From the NCBI GenBank assembly GCA_002838205.1, contig CP017950.1:874858-938857 (forward strand): a stretch of DNA of 64,000 bases, written 5' to 3'. The notes under the pieces were generated by a model. It searched no databases. It was not told the DNA's origin and saw only the letters and a list, made by a program, of their open reading frames with translations. The stretch comes from Tenericutes bacterium MZ-XQ. GTDB lineage: Bacteria > Bacillota_I > Bacilli_A > Acholeplasmatales > Acholeplasmataceae. A program made the position numbers and the translations under genes. Position 1 is the stretch's first letter. The number at the start of each line of letters is the position of its first letter. Positions 1 through 9,275 of the stretch are shown here, piece by piece.

Positions 1-3
1 TTC

Positions 4-1002
4 TTATATTTCCATTTCTTTTATAACTTTAACTGCTATCTCATCATATGCTTTTGCGGCATCTTCTTTGCCTTTATAAATAAAGGTCTTATCTTGTGGT
101 TGGCTAATTGGAATTTGACCAAAAACAGGTACCCCTAATTTCTTAGCAACTGCTTCTCCGCCACCTTCACCAAAGATAAACTCACGTTTTTGATTACATG
201 GATTTAAATAATAACTCATGTTTTCAACAACACCAATCACTTCATGTCCGATATTTTGAGCACCAATACCAGCTTTTACTGCAATTGAACTTGCGTTAAT
301 ATGTGGTGTCGTAACAACCATAATTTTACTCTTAGGCACATAACTCTTAACATCTAATGCAACATCCCCAGTTCCTGGTGGAAGGTCGATTAAAATTAAA
401 TCAATATCATCTTGCCATTTGACACCATTGAAAAAATGCACGAGCATTTTTCCAAGCATCGGTCCTCTCCACATTAATGGTTTTTCTGGTGGCATGAAAA
501 ACTCAGTTGAAATCACTTCAATACCATCTTTATTCAGTGGAATCATTTTTTCATCTTGGGTTGCTGATAAAGGTTTAACCTCTAATTGTAATACATTAGG
601 AATGCTTGGACCATACACATCAGCATCGATAATCCCAATTTTTTTACCTTGTCTAATTAAAGCTGCTGCTAAATTCGCAGTGACACTTGATTTACCAACC
701 CCACCTTTACCGGATGCGACTGCTAAATATTTCATTGGTTTTTCACCTTCAGGTACAAACTCAGATTCAAAGAAATCTATTTTAATGCCAGGAAAGCCCA
801 GCTCAATTTTTACAAGCTTAATAATTTCAATTTTTACTTGTTGTTCATATTTCGCTTTGTCTTTTAAATAAATCTCTAATTCTGCTACGCCAGTAGGTCC
901 AACAACTAGTTTTTTAACCCCGTTTACCTTACCAAATGGTTGGTTAAAACCAGGATCATTAATCTCTTCAATTCTCTTTTTTAATTCATCATAAGACGTC
1001 AT
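4..1002 (-). CDS. Mrp/NBP35-family P-loop ATPase
   Basis: This is a 332-residue Mrp/ApbC-type protein, a family that carries or regulates Fe-S clusters in the cytoplasm. A short DUF59-like domain (about residues 1-80) precedes a ParA-like ATPase with the deviant Walker A GKGGVGKS near residue 100 and the Walker B-like stretch LILIDLPPGTGD. The family's usual CPxC cluster-ligand motif after ENMSY is replaced by NPCN, so both cysteine positions are lost and one cysteine is shifted. The ATG at 1002 is preferred over an upstream one at 1020 because GAGGTG lies 6 nt before it. The gene is divergent from crr and the only member of its transcript visible here. A regulatory Mrp paralogue is possible. 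Confidence 0.88.
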   Translation of the reverse strand: MTSYDELKKRIEEINDPGFNQPFGKVNGVKKLVVGPTGVAELEIYLKDKAKYEQQVKIEIIKLVKIELGFPGIKIDFFESEFVPEGEKPMKYLAVASGKGGVGKSSVTANLAAALIRQGKKIGIIDADVYGPSIPNVLQLEVKPLSATQDEKMIPLNKDGIEVISTEFFMPPEKPLMWRGPMLGKMLVHFFNGVKWQDDIDLILIDLPPGTGDVALDVKSYVPKSKIMVVTTPHINASSIAVKAGIGAQNIGHEVIGVVENMSYYLNPCNQKREFIFGEGGGEAVAKKLGVPVFGQIPISQPQDKTFIYKGKEDAAKAYDEIAVKVIKEMEI

Positions 1003-1033
1003 CTCGTTCACCTCACACATATTATAACAAATA

Positions 1034-1051
1034 ATAACACTTATGTGTTAT
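1034..1051. promoter_or_regulatory. Inverted repeat between divergent mrp and crr
   Basis: The arms ATAACAC (1034-1040) and GTGTTAT (1045-1051) flank a 4-nt spacer in the gap between the two divergent genes. It could be an operator or a small hairpin. No regulator is identified. Confidence 0.35.
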
Positions 1052-1070
1052 AAAAGTGATTGAAACCGTT

Positions 1071-1098
1071 TTGACTTAAGTCCAAAATACGTTATAAT
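1071..1098 (+). promoter_or_regulatory. Sigma-A promoter of crr-ptsI
   Basis: A -35 of TTGACT (1071-1076) and a -10 of TATAAT (1093-1098) are separated by 16 nt, a near-consensus vegetative promoter for the two PTS genes. Confidence 0.8.
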
Positions 1099-1132
1099 TA
1101 AACATAAAGACTATAAACTAATGGAGAATAAT

Positions 1133-1567
1133 ATGCTTCTATCATTTAAAAAACCCATTGAAGGAAAATATCTTGATATCACTCATGCAAAAGATGATGT
1201 GTTTAGCCAAAAGTTACTCGGGCCTGGATTTGTAGTAAATCCTACAAATCATCAAATCGTTGCACCTATTTATGGTAAAATAAAGATGATTTATCCAACA
1301 CATCATGCGATTGCAATCTCAAATGATGAAGTCGATATTTTAATTCACGTTGGATTAAATGAAACATTAAGAAATCCATCTTATTTTAAAATGCATGTAA
1401 GTTTAGGCGATGAAGTTGAACAAGGCGATCTACTTATAGAACTTCTTATCCAAGATCTGATACTAACTGAAATAGATATAGCAACGCCTATTGTTTTTGT
1501 TCAAAAAAAAGATTTTAAAATCATAGAATCAAAAGCAGATATCTTATTACTAGAAATCAACGATTAA
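1133..1567 (+). CDS. crr: PTS glucose-type EIIA component
   Basis: This 144-residue stand-alone EIIA(Glc)-family protein accepts phosphate from HPr and passes it to sugar-specific EIIB domains in the cytoplasm. The two active-site histidines are His58 (in PTHHAI) and His72 (in DILIHVGL), the latter being the expected phosphorylation site. The start at 1133 is chosen because GGAG (1123-1126) lies 6 nt upstream; the in-frame ATG at 1121 has no ribosome site. It is 12 nt upstream of ptsI and probably co-transcribed. No HPr gene is present here, so HPr must be elsewhere. Stand-alone Crr proteins in Gram-positives can also have regulatory roles, but nothing here shows that. Confidence 0.9.
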   Translation: MLLSFKKPIEGKYLDITHAKDDVFSQKLLGPGFVVNPTNHQIVAPIYGKIKMIYPTHHAIAISNDEVDILIHVGLNETLRNPSYFKMHVSLGDEVEQGDLLIELLIQDLILTEIDIATPIVFVQKKDFKIIESKADILLLEIND

Positions 1568-1579
1568 GGAAGTGAACAT

Positions 1580-3283
1580 ATGTTAAAAGGTGTTCCTGCA
1601 AGTTTAGGATACGCGATAGCCCCAATCCTAAAGATAGATAGACAAACCATTGATACAACTAAATTTACAGTTAAAAATATCAAAACCGAAGTGAGTTATC
1701 TACACGAAGCAATCGAAAAAACTGTTGCACAATTGGAAGCTTTAAAACTTAAAAATGCACAAACCTTTGATCATGAGACAGCTTCGATTTTTGATGCACA
1801 TATCGCAATTGCTAAAGATCCGGAAGTGATCAAGCAAGTTGAAGAAAAAATCATTAAAGAGACATGCAATGTAGCTTATGCAGTCAAATCTGTTGTTTTA
1901 AAAATTGTCGATATGTTTAAAGATATCGAAGATGATTATTTAAGACAACGTGCTTCTGATTTACTTGAAGTAAGTGATAGAATCATCAAAAATCATTTAG
2001 ATATCGAAATGATTGATTTAGAAAAAATTGATTACCAGGTCATCTTAGCTGCACATGAGATTACCGCATCTGAAGCGGCTATGGTCAATCCCAAGTATGT
2101 TTTGGGGTTTCTATCAGAGGTTGGTGGAAAAAATTCTCACAGCTCAATTATCGCTCGATTGCTCGGTATTCCAGCACTTGTTGGCGTGAAAGATTTGATG
2201 AAGACCATTAAAAGCAATGAAAAAGTGATTCTAGATGCTGAGGATGGAAAACTTATTCGTTCTTACACAAAAGAAACAGAAAGTCTTTACCAAGATAAAA
2301 TTACCAATTTCAATTTGGAAAAGCAAAAACTTGAGTCTTTAATTGGTGTGAAACCTTATACACATGATGGTCATTATGTTGAACTGCTTGCAAACATAGG
2401 CTCATATCAAGATGTTAAATTTGCAAAAAAGCAAAATGCATATGGTGTAGGTTTATTTCGAACCGAACTTATTTTCCTTGATCGTTATGAACTACCAAGT
2501 GAAGATGAGCAATATCATGAATACAAGAAAGTTCTAGATGCATTTTACCCACAACCAGTAACGATTAGAACATTAGATATTGGTGGAGACAAACCTTTGC
2601 CCTATCTTAAACATCAAGATGAACTTAATCCTGCTTTGGGGATTAGAGGCATTAGATTTTCGCTTGTAAAGGATGATATGTTAAAAACACAACTTAAAGC
2701 CTTACTTCGTGCGAGTGTTCATGGACATTTAAAAATCATGTTTCCAATGATTTCTACAAAAGAAGAGTTTGTGAAAGTTAAACGTATGGTAAAACAAATA
2801 GAAAAAGAGCTCATCCAAGATAACATCAATGTAGGCACTTATGAGTTAGGTGTTATGATTGAAGTTCCATCTGCGGCACTGATTGCAGATCAACTTGCGA
2901 GTGTTGTTGAGTTCTTCTCGATTGGGACAAATGATCTCATTCAATATACGCTTGCTGCTGATCGATTAAACTCTAAACTAGACTATTTAAATCAGCCTTT
3001 TCATATATCAATATTAAGATTAATCCATATGGTTACAACCGCTGCAAAGAGAAACAACATTAAGACAGCAGTTTGCGGGGAGATGGCATCTGATCCAATT
3101 GCTGCATGCTTACTTATTGGTCTTGGTGTTGATGAATTATCAATGACAGCTTCATCTATTGTAAATGTAAAAGATAAAATTCTTAAAAACAGTTATGAAG
3201 ATCTTGTTAAACTATCATATGAGATATTATCTTTAACAAGTGATATTGCTGTGATTCATCAACTAAAAAAACATATTAAATAA
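1580..3283 (+). CDS. ptsI: PTS enzyme I (phosphoenolpyruvate-protein phosphotransferase)
   Basis: At 567 residues this is full length for enzyme I, which transfers phosphate from PEP to HPr. The N-terminal half carries the HPr-binding and swivelling domains, with the phosphorylated His187 in GGKNSHSSIIAR; the usual GGRTSH has N in place of T. The C-terminal PEP-binding barrel shows ALGIRGIRFS, FFSIGTNDLIQYT and the catalytic CGEMASDP. AAGGAAG precedes the ATG. It forms a two-gene operon with crr and is followed closely by a small membrane protein gene. Confidence 0.96.
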   Translation: MLKGVPASLGYAIAPILKIDRQTIDTTKFTVKNIKTEVSYLHEAIEKTVAQLEALKLKNAQTFDHETASIFDAHIAIAKDPEVIKQVEEKIIKETCNVAYAVKSVVLKIVDMFKDIEDDYLRQRASDLLEVSDRIIKNHLDIEMIDLEKIDYQVILAAHEITASEAAMVNPKYVLGFLSEVGGKNSHSSIIARLLGIPALVGVKDLMKTIKSNEKVILDAEDGKLIRSYTKETESLYQDKITNFNLEKQKLESLIGVKPYTHDGHYVELLANIGSYQDVKFAKKQNAYGVGLFRTELIFLDRYELPSEDEQYHEYKKVLDAFYPQPVTIRTLDIGGDKPLPYLKHQDELNPALGIRGIRFSLVKDDMLKTQLKALLRASVHGHLKIMFPMISTKEEFVKVKRMVKQIEKELIQDNINVGTYELGVMIEVPSAALIADQLASVVEFFSIGTNDLIQYTLAADRLNSKLDYLNQPFHISILRLIHMVTTAAKRNNIKTAVCGEMASDPIAACLLIGLGVDELSMTASSIVNVKDKILKNSYEDLVKLSYEILSLTSDIAVIHQLKKHIK

Positions 3284-3305
3284 TTAAATGGAAAGGGGGA
3301 GCATC

Positions 3306-3602
3306 ATGAACAACAATAAAGATTCCATATTTAATCCTAGAAATCCATTGTTCTTAGATATTGCAAAATGGGTGGTATTAGTATCATCTGGCATCATGAT
3401 TTTATTTGCTTTTGCGGCTTTTATGAATAACATGGGTGGACAAGGCTTCTTATTTTTATTAGGAAGTGTCTTCATTTTTTTTACAGGAATGACCTTTGTT
3501 AATATGCTACATAACATCTATGATATTAAAGAACAAACCAAAGAAACAAATGTTTTGTTGAAAAAACAAATAGATTTACAACAAAAAAACGAGATTGAAT
3601 AA
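3306..3602 (+). CDS. Small membrane protein, function unknown
   Basis: This 98-residue protein has two hydrophobic segments (about residues 18-40 and 48-68) and a C-terminal polar, coiled-coil-like tail rich in K and Q. I recognise no family. The ATG at 3306 is chosen because AAGGGGGAG lies just upstream; the frame is open further to 3288, which would place the ribosome site inside the gene. It lies about 20 nt after ptsI, so it may be the third gene of the PTS transcript, and its stop codon lies between the arms of a terminator hairpin. Confidence 0.7.
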   Translation: MNNNKDSIFNPRNPLFLDIAKWVVLVSSGIMILFAFAAFMNNMGGQGFLFLLGSVFIFFTGMTFVNMLHNIYDIKEQTKETNVLLKKQIDLQQKNEIE

Positions 3603-3616
3603 AATCTCGTTTTTTT
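3589..3616 (+). terminator. Terminator of the PTS operon
   Basis: The arms ACGAGATT (3589-3596) and AATCTCGT (3603-3610) enclose a 6-nt loop and are followed by a T run. The stop codon lies in the loop. Confidence 0.85.
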
Positions 3617-3635
3617 CATCTATTATAAGATTATA

Positions 3636-4580
3636 TTATGCTTCTTTATCAATAATTGCTTTTGCGATAAATGCTGATTGTTCGTAATGCAAATAATGTG
3701 ATCCTTTAAGTACATAAACCTTTTGATCTTTGATACCTTCTAAATATTGATCTATCTTTTCTTTCCATCCATTATATTTTTGATTTTGCTCACTAGCAAT
3801 AAACATTAAATATCTAGTTGATGGAACCGATTGGCTTAGTATTTTTTTTATAGATTGATTCAGTATTTTTATCTCTGTAATCATTTGTTTTGAATAAAGT
3901 GTGCGATAAAAATTAGCTATATACCTATTTTTTTCTTCGTCACTTAAATCATCACTATTTAATATTGGATATAATTTAACTAAATCCTCAAAAGGAAATA
4001 ACCTTGCTAATCCTATTCTCATAAATAATCTAGATACACCGATAACCATATGGTTTGGTTTAGGCAAAACTTCATAACTATATGGAACACATGCATCAAT
4101 ACCCACAATTGTTTTAACTTCATTAGGATATTTTTGAGCCCAATAAATAGCTTCTAAACCAGCCATTGAGTGTGCAACCAAAATAAATGGATTGACTCCT
4201 ACTTCTTCTTTAATTGATAATCTATAGAACTCAATAATTTCATCAATAGAGGACAATGGCTTTGGAGATGAGCTATAGCCATAGCCTGGTTTTTCTATAA
4301 TAATGACTTTAAAATGATGGCTAAGTTTTTCTGCCAAAACTTTATAATCAATTGTAGGCAATATCGTTCCATGCCCAGCTAATAATACACACACTTGTTC
4401 TTTATTACCTAAAATCAATTGATGTGATATGTATTGATTTATGGTTTTAATATCTCCTATTGGTGCATACTGTTTTGTCTCTTGTTTTAATAATTTTTTA
4501 TGTTTGATAAACAAATAAATCATATAAACGATGAGCAAAAAGCAAAGAATTGCTACTATCCACAAAATGTAATCTTTCAA
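3636..4580 (-). CDS. Membrane-anchored alpha/beta hydrolase
   Basis: This 314-residue protein has one N-terminal transmembrane segment (about residues 5-25) followed by an alpha/beta-hydrolase fold. The oxyanion region is LLAGHGT, the nucleophile Ser138 lies in VAHSMAG, and the likely catalytic histidine is in GSHYLHYEQ near the C-terminus. The substrate cannot be told from sequence; an esterase, lipase or haloperoxidase-like role is possible. The start is TTG at 4580, with GGAGG 6-7 nt upstream; the longer TTG start at 4598 has no ribosome site. The gene lies 24 nt downstream of the SdpI-like gene in the same direction. Confidence 0.8.
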   Translation of the reverse strand: MKDYILWIVAILCFLLIVYMIYLFIKHKKLLKQETKQYAPIGDIKTINQYISHQLILGNKEQVCVLLAGHGTILPTIDYKVLAEKLSHHFKVIIIEKPGYGYSSSPKPLSSIDEIIEFYRLSIKEEVGVNPFILVAHSMAGLEAIYWAQKYPNEVKTIVGIDACVPYSYEVLPKPNHMVIGVSRLFMRIGLARLFPFEDLVKLYPILNSDDLSDEEKNRYIANFYRTLYSKQMITEIKILNQSIKKILSQSVPSTRYLMFIASEQNQKYNGWKEKIDQYLEGIKDQKVYVLKGSHYLHYEQSAFIAKAIIDKEA

Positions 4581-4604
4581 AGAAGCACCTCCAATCAATG
4601 ATTA

Positions 4605-4961
4605 TCATATTTTTTTTAATGATTTTTCAGTTAAGTATATACTATAAAAAAGTGTCAATAACTGAATCCCAATCATAACTGAACTTAGTATTGCAATTCT
4701 GTTAGTCTCTAAATCCAGCATAAGTAACATAAATCCTACTGTTGGTAAAATCCATGATAAACCAATGATAACCCATAGATGACCAATATAACGATGAGCA
4801 TGTTGCCATGTCTCATTGTTTTTCATAGAGTTTATAGTCCGATAACCAAAATATGATCTGATTTTTTTAGGTGGCCTTACTGAGAAGATCCAACCAAAAA
4901 TACATAATAATAACGGCGTTATTAAACTAATGATGAGCATAAATATCCAAAAATCTGACAT
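4605..4961 (-). CDS. SdpI/YhfL-type membrane protein
   Basis: This 118-residue protein has three predicted transmembrane segments and a central YFGYRT...SMKNNETW...HRY motif, which matches the conserved FGYRTP...S...W...N/HR signature of the SdpI family. In B. subtilis SdpI gives immunity to the SdpC toxin, but most family members have no assigned role, so toxin immunity is not claimed here. ATG at 4961 is preferred over TTG at 4973 because AAGGA lies 12 nt upstream of the ATG. It follows the ABC exporter genes by 17 nt and is probably part of the same transcript. Confidence 0.72.
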   Translation of the reverse strand: MSDFWIFMLIISLITPLLLCIFGWIFSVRPPKKIRSYFGYRTINSMKNNETWQHAHRYIGHLWVIIGLSWILPTVGFMLLMLDLETNRIAILSSVMIGIQLLTLFYSIYLTEKSLKKI

Positions 4962-4978
4962 AACAAATACCAATCCTT

Positions 4979-6256
4979 TTATTTTTTCTTATGATTGTTG
5001 GCGAGTCCTTTTTTGAAATATGATTTTACTCTTTTCATAAACTTAGTTTGATCATAACTTAAGATAGCAACTTTATAAACTGGAGCAACTACATATAAAG
5101 AACCAATAAGTACTGCAATCATAATCACAAGAGCTATGATTGCTTCTAATAATGTCATTACGCCTGATGCATATGCAACTGGTGCAACCATCGGAGTGAA
5201 TATTGGTACAAAAGCCATCACCTTCATGAACCCAAATCCTCCAGCCATTGGTGCAAAAATTCCGATATAAAATCCACCTAAAAGCATGAGCATAAGTGGT
5301 GATTGAAATTGTTGATAATCCTCTTGAGTCACTGCCATTGATGCAAAGAGTGCCGAAATCACAAGATAGAATAATGTTCCAATAACTACAAATAACATTG
5401 CAATCATTAAGACAAGTGGCCAGTTTGGAATGAGATCACCTAGATACTTAAGTAAATGAACATCAATTCCAGCTCCAGCTAATGGTGTAGACATTTCTTG
5501 GCTAAAATTACCAATAATTGCTGCTATACCTCCATAAACTAAGATGAGTGCGCCTTGAATTAAAACAAATAGAATACTTGCTGTAATCTTAGATAAGAAA
5601 TGTATCTTAGCAGGTACACTAGCAATAATCGTCTCAATTGCTTTCGTTGATTTTTCTTCAATAATATCAACCCCAACAAATTGTGTAGCCATCGTAATTA
5701 AAATGAATAATGGTAGTACTAAAATACTCATTAAAGAAGATAATGCAGCTTCTTCTTCTGGATTTTCATAATCTGGTGCCAAGTTTGTCACAAACTGAGG
5801 ACTCTGATAATCCTCGATTTGATAGTTGATCATTAAAAGCTCAATTTGACCCATAATTGTTTGATTATATTCTGGATTTTTTGTATAAATGTTAATCACT
5901 GGCTGATTAACAGTCCCAGTCACAACAAGTGCTACATTGACTTCATAATCTTCCCAAAAACTATCTACATTTAAACTATTTTCCTGATCATTTAAGACAT
6001 AAAAATCATAATTGTCAAAAGGTGCATTAAGCATATCAGATAAATCAGATGCTATACCATCAACTTCGGTTTCGTTATAAACATCAATATACACATTGGT
6101 GATTTCTTCATCATTACTGCCAAACCATCCAATAATGGTTGGAAGATTAACGATTGCGACAAATAGTATCGCGATAATGATATTTGCAATCACAAAAGCT
6201 TTTCTTCCGACTCTTTTTTTAAGTCCGTATTTCACCAAAAATTTAAACTTCTTCAT
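4979..6256 (-). CDS. ABC-2 type exporter permease
   Basis: This 425-residue permease has an N-terminal transmembrane helix, a roughly 140-residue extracytoplasmic domain, and then a cluster of five hydrophobic segments. This is the layout of NatB/YhaP-type ABC-2 permeases. It overlaps the upstream ATPase gene by 14 nt, so the two subunits are translationally coupled. The substrate is unknown; sodium, drugs or peptides are all possible for the family. The C-terminus is basic (FMKRVKSYFKKG), as expected on the cytoplasmic side. Confidence 0.85.
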   Translation of the reverse strand: MKKFKFLVKYGLKKRVGRKAFVIANIIIAILFVAIVNLPTIIGWFGSNDEEITNVYIDVYNETEVDGIASDLSDMLNAPFDNYDFYVLNDQENSLNVDSFWEDYEVNVALVVTGTVNQPVINIYTKNPEYNQTIMGQIELLMINYQIEDYQSPQFVTNLAPDYENPEEEAALSSLMSILVLPLFILITMATQFVGVDIIEEKSTKAIETIIASVPAKIHFLSKITASILFVLIQGALILVYGGIAAIIGNFSQEMSTPLAGAGIDVHLLKYLGDLIPNWPLVLMIAMLFVVIGTLFYLVISALFASMAVTQEDYQQFQSPLMLMLLGGFYIGIFAPMAGGFGFMKVMAFVPIFTPMVAPVAYASGVMTLLEAIIALVIMIAVLIGSLYVVAPVYKVAILSYDQTKFMKRVKSYFKKGLANNHKKK

Positions 6257-7151
6257 GTTTATGACCTACCTTTGCAACAAATATTTCTGAAAGGCTTGCT
6301 TGTTCAACATCATACTTAGTAATATGTTTACATGTTTTTACGTAATCAAAAACAGCTTTTGATACGTCCACGTTTTCAATTTTTACAATCAAACCATTAG
6401 AGTTTTCAATGACTTTAAAAACTCCAGGTATTTTTTCTAGCTTCTCAACTTCAACATCACCAACGATATGTATATTTTGCTTTTTAAAGTCTTTTTTAAC
6501 TTGATCAATACGTCCTTCAATCACTGCTTTTCCTTTTTCTAAAACAATGATTTCTTCACAAAATGATTCCACATGATCCAGTTGATGTGAAGAAAAAACA
6601 ACCATACTTCCGTTTTTTTGGAAATCTCTAATGACTTCTACAAACAGTTCAGTATTGATTGGATCAAGTCCACTAAATGGTTCATCCAATACTAAAAGTT
6701 TTGGATTATTGATAATCGCTGAAATGAACTGAATTTTTTGTTGATTTCCTTTTGATAATTCTTTTATTTTTTTATTTTTGTAATCAACAATTCCAAATCT
6801 TTCAAGCCAGTAATCAAGTCTTTCTAAAATGATTTTAGGTTCCATATCTTTGAGCTGTCCAAAATAAAGCATCAACTCTTTGACTGTGACTTTTGTTAAT
6901 AAACTTCTTTCTTCAATCATATATCCAATCTCATTAACATTGTGATACCCAACTTTTTCACCGTTATATAAAACTTCACCTTCAGTAGGATTTAATAATC
7001 CCATAATCATTCTAAAGGTTGTAGTTTTGCCGGCACCGTTTGTTCCAAGCAGACCAAAAATATCACCAGGTTTGATGGTGAATGTCAAATGGTCGACAGC
7101 AACCAAGTTGCCATACATCATCTTGGCATCTTTGACTTCTAACATATTCAT
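6243..7151 (-). CDS. ABC exporter ATP-binding subunit
   Basis: This 302-residue ATPase pairs with the overlapping permease. It has Walker A GTNGAGKTTT (about residue 36), a Q-loop, a signature region ELSKGNQQK, Walker B LLVLDEPFSGLDP and the H-loop SSHQLDH, followed by a C-terminal DUF4162-like domain of about 80 residues typical of NatA/YhaQ proteins. A second in-frame ATG at 7145 gives a better spacing (9 nt) from GAGG than the first, so the start is uncertain by two codons. Confidence 0.9.
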   Translation of the reverse strand: MNMLEVKDAKMMYGNLVAVDHLTFTIKPGDIFGLLGTNGAGKTTTFRMIMGLLNPTEGEVLYNGEKVGYHNVNEIGYMIEERSLLTKVTVKELMLYFGQLKDMEPKIILERLDYWLERFGIVDYKNKKIKELSKGNQQKIQFISAIINNPKLLVLDEPFSGLDPINTELFVEVIRDFQKNGSMVVFSSHQLDHVESFCEEIIVLEKGKAVIEGRIDQVKKDFKKQNIHIVGDVEVEKLEKIPGVFKVIENSNGLIVKIENVDVSKAVFDYVKTCKHITKYDVEQASLSEIFVAKVGHKHEEV

Positions 7152-7198
7152 ATACCTCGCTCTCGTGTCGTTCTTAGTTATTCTATCATAGATTTAAT

Positions 7199-7235
7199 AG
7201 AAATAAAATCGAGTTACGATTTTTTTCATAACTCG
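7199..7235 (-). terminator. Terminator downstream of thrS
   Basis: On the minus strand the arms CGAGTTA and TAACTCG (7235-7229 and 7216-7210) enclose an AT-rich loop and are followed by ATTTTATTT. Confidence 0.65.
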
Positions 7236-7245
7236 ACTGTTTTTT

Positions 7246-9177
7246 TTACTTTAAAGTTTCTTTAAGTTCTTTTTGAATCATGTTTTCAAACGCTTCAAGT
7301 GAAACAGTAATTTGTGCGGTTTCACCATATTTACGATAAGTGACCTCTCCCTGCTCAGCTTCTTTATCCCCTAAAACTAACGCGTAAGGAATCTTCATGG
7401 TTTGTGCTTCTCTAATCTTGTATCCAAGTTTTTCTTCTCTTAAATCAGATTCTACACGATAACCTTTGTATTTTAACGATTCATGAACTTTTTTCACATA
7501 ATCCATATGTGCAGAGACATTAACAGGTAATACTTTGACTTGAACTGGTGCTAACCAGAAAGGAAATGCACCTTTGTACTCCTCTGTTAAGTATGCAACA
7601 AAACGTTCCATGGTTGATACAATACCTCTATGGATAACCACTGGTCTTTGATCATTTTTACCATCTTCGCCAACATAAGTTAAATCAAATCGTTCTGGAA
7701 GTAAAAAGTCAAGTTGAATGGTTGACAATGTTTCGCTATTACCTAATGCAGTTTTGACTTGAACATCTAATTTTGGACCATAAAATGCTGCTTCGCCTAC
7801 AGCTTCAAAATACTCAACACCAAACTCATCTAAAGCTTCTTTTAGCATACGTTCTGCTTTATTCCACATCTCATCATTTGGGAAATATTTTTCAGTATCT
7901 TCAGGATCTCTATAGCTTAATCTAAACTTATAATCTGTGATATTGAAATCTCTATAAACCGCAAGAAGTAACTCCATTGTGCGTTTAAATTCATCTTTGA
8001 TTTGATCCGGTCTTACAAAGATATGTGCATCATTCAGTGTCATTTCACGGACACGTTGTAGCCCTGATAAAGCACCTGATTTTTCATAACGGTGCATCAT
8101 ACCTAGTTCTGCAATTCTTAAAGGTAATTCTCTATATGAATGAACATCATTTTTATACATAATCATGTGATGTGGACAGTTCATTGGTCTGATGACTAGC
8201 ATTTCACCATCTCCCATATCCATTGGTGGAAACATAGAATCTTGATAATGATCCCAGTGTCCTGAAGTCTTATAAACATCAACATTTGCAAGTATTGGTG
8301 TATAAACATGCATATAGCCTAGAGATATCTCAACATCTGTAATATATCTTTCAATCACACGACGGATGGTTGCGCCTTTAGGCAGCCAGAAAGGTAGACC
8401 TTGACCAGCTTCTTTTGAGATCATGAATAAACCTAGCTCTTTACCAAGCTTACGATGATCTCTTTGCTTTCTTTCTTCAAGTAAAATTAAATGATCATCT
8501 AGTGCCTTTTTGCTAAAGAAACTTGTACCATAAATTCTAACAAGCATTTTATTGTCGCTGTTACCTCTCCAATAAGCACCTGCTAAGTTTAAAAGTTTAA
8601 AGTGTTTGATTTGTTTTGTGTTTAACACATGTCCACCACGACATAAATCAACAAAATTCCCTTGACGATAGACTGTGAGTTGTGTATGTTTATAATCTTC
8701 GATAATTTCTAATTTATATGGGTCATGGCTAAAAATCTTTTGCGCTTGTTCATATGTGACTTCATCTCTTAAAATATCAAAACCTTCTTCAGCTAGCTCA
8801 TGCATTCTCTTTTCAATTTTTACTAGATCTTGATCACTGATCTTCTCATCACCAAAATCAACATCATAATAAAAACCTTCTTCGATATAAGGTCCCACAC
8901 CAAAACAAGCTTGTGGATACAAACTAACGATTGCTTGAGCCATTAAATGAGCTGTTGAGTGATTGATAACATCTAATGCTTTCTCATCTTTCTCTGTTAG
9001 AAGTGATAGTTTACCGTCTTCTTCAAGTTTTCTATTCAGTTCTACATAACCATCATTAAATATAGCCGCAATCGCTTTTTTCGCTAAACTGATGGATATA
9101 CCTTGGGTAATTTCATAAGGTGTAATGCCTTTTTCATAATCTTTTTGACTTCCGTCTGGAAATGTAATTTTAATCAT
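7246..9177 (-). CDS. thrS: Threonyl-tRNA synthetase
   Basis: This 643-residue enzyme charges tRNA-Thr. The order is TGS domain (1-60), editing domain with HSTAHLMAQ, class II catalytic core with the zinc ligand cysteine in RPMNCPHHM, and a C-terminal anticodon-binding domain. Length is typical. The ATG has GAGGAG 7 nt upstream, but that ribosome site lies at the junction with an inserted IS110 element. The Thr T-box leader that should control the gene lies about 1.67 kb upstream, on the far side of the element. It is the last gene before a terminator. Confidence 0.97.
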   Translation of the reverse strand: MIKITFPDGSQKDYEKGITPYEITQGISISLAKKAIAAIFNDGYVELNRKLEEDGKLSLLTEKDEKALDVINHSTAHLMAQAIVSLYPQACFGVGPYIEEGFYYDVDFGDEKISDQDLVKIEKRMHELAEEGFDILRDEVTYEQAQKIFSHDPYKLEIIEDYKHTQLTVYRQGNFVDLCRGGHVLNTKQIKHFKLLNLAGAYWRGNSDNKMLVRIYGTSFFSKKALDDHLILLEERKQRDHRKLGKELGLFMISKEAGQGLPFWLPKGATIRRVIERYITDVEISLGYMHVYTPILANVDVYKTSGHWDHYQDSMFPPMDMGDGEMLVIRPMNCPHHMIMYKNDVHSYRELPLRIAELGMMHRYEKSGALSGLQRVREMTLNDAHIFVRPDQIKDEFKRTMELLLAVYRDFNITDYKFRLSYRDPEDTEKYFPNDEMWNKAERMLKEALDEFGVEYFEAVGEAAFYGPKLDVQVKTALGNSETLSTIQLDFLLPERFDLTYVGEDGKNDQRPVVIHRGIVSTMERFVAYLTEEYKGAFPFWLAPVQVKVLPVNVSAHMDYVKKVHESLKYKGYRVESDLREEKLGYKIREAQTMKIPYALVLGDKEAEQGEVTYRKYGETAQITVSLEAFENMIQKELKETLK

Positions 9178-9263
9178 TTTCCCACTCCTCGTATAATATG
9201 TAGTGTAGATTTAGGTTGATACCTTACTACATATCATTATTTATAAGTTTGAAGTCCTAGTGT

Positions 9264-9269
9264 TATAAT
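9264..9269 (+). promoter_or_regulatory. -10 box inside the IS110 left end
   Basis: A TATAAT lies in the non-coding left end with only a weak -35 (TTATAA, 17 nt upstream). It could start the bridge-RNA transcript or the transposase mRNA. The same site is at 46895-46900 in copy 2. Confidence 0.5.
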
Positions 9270-9275
9270 TAAATC

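Noticed and set aside
419-871. Long plus-strand frame opposite mrp
   Set aside because: It is a shadow of the minus-strand P-loop gene, has no ribosome site and no recognisable protein.
9182-9200. Outward promoter at the IS110 left end that could drive thrS
   Set aside because: A TATTAT on the minus strand has no acceptable -35 within 16-18 nt; too weak to claim.
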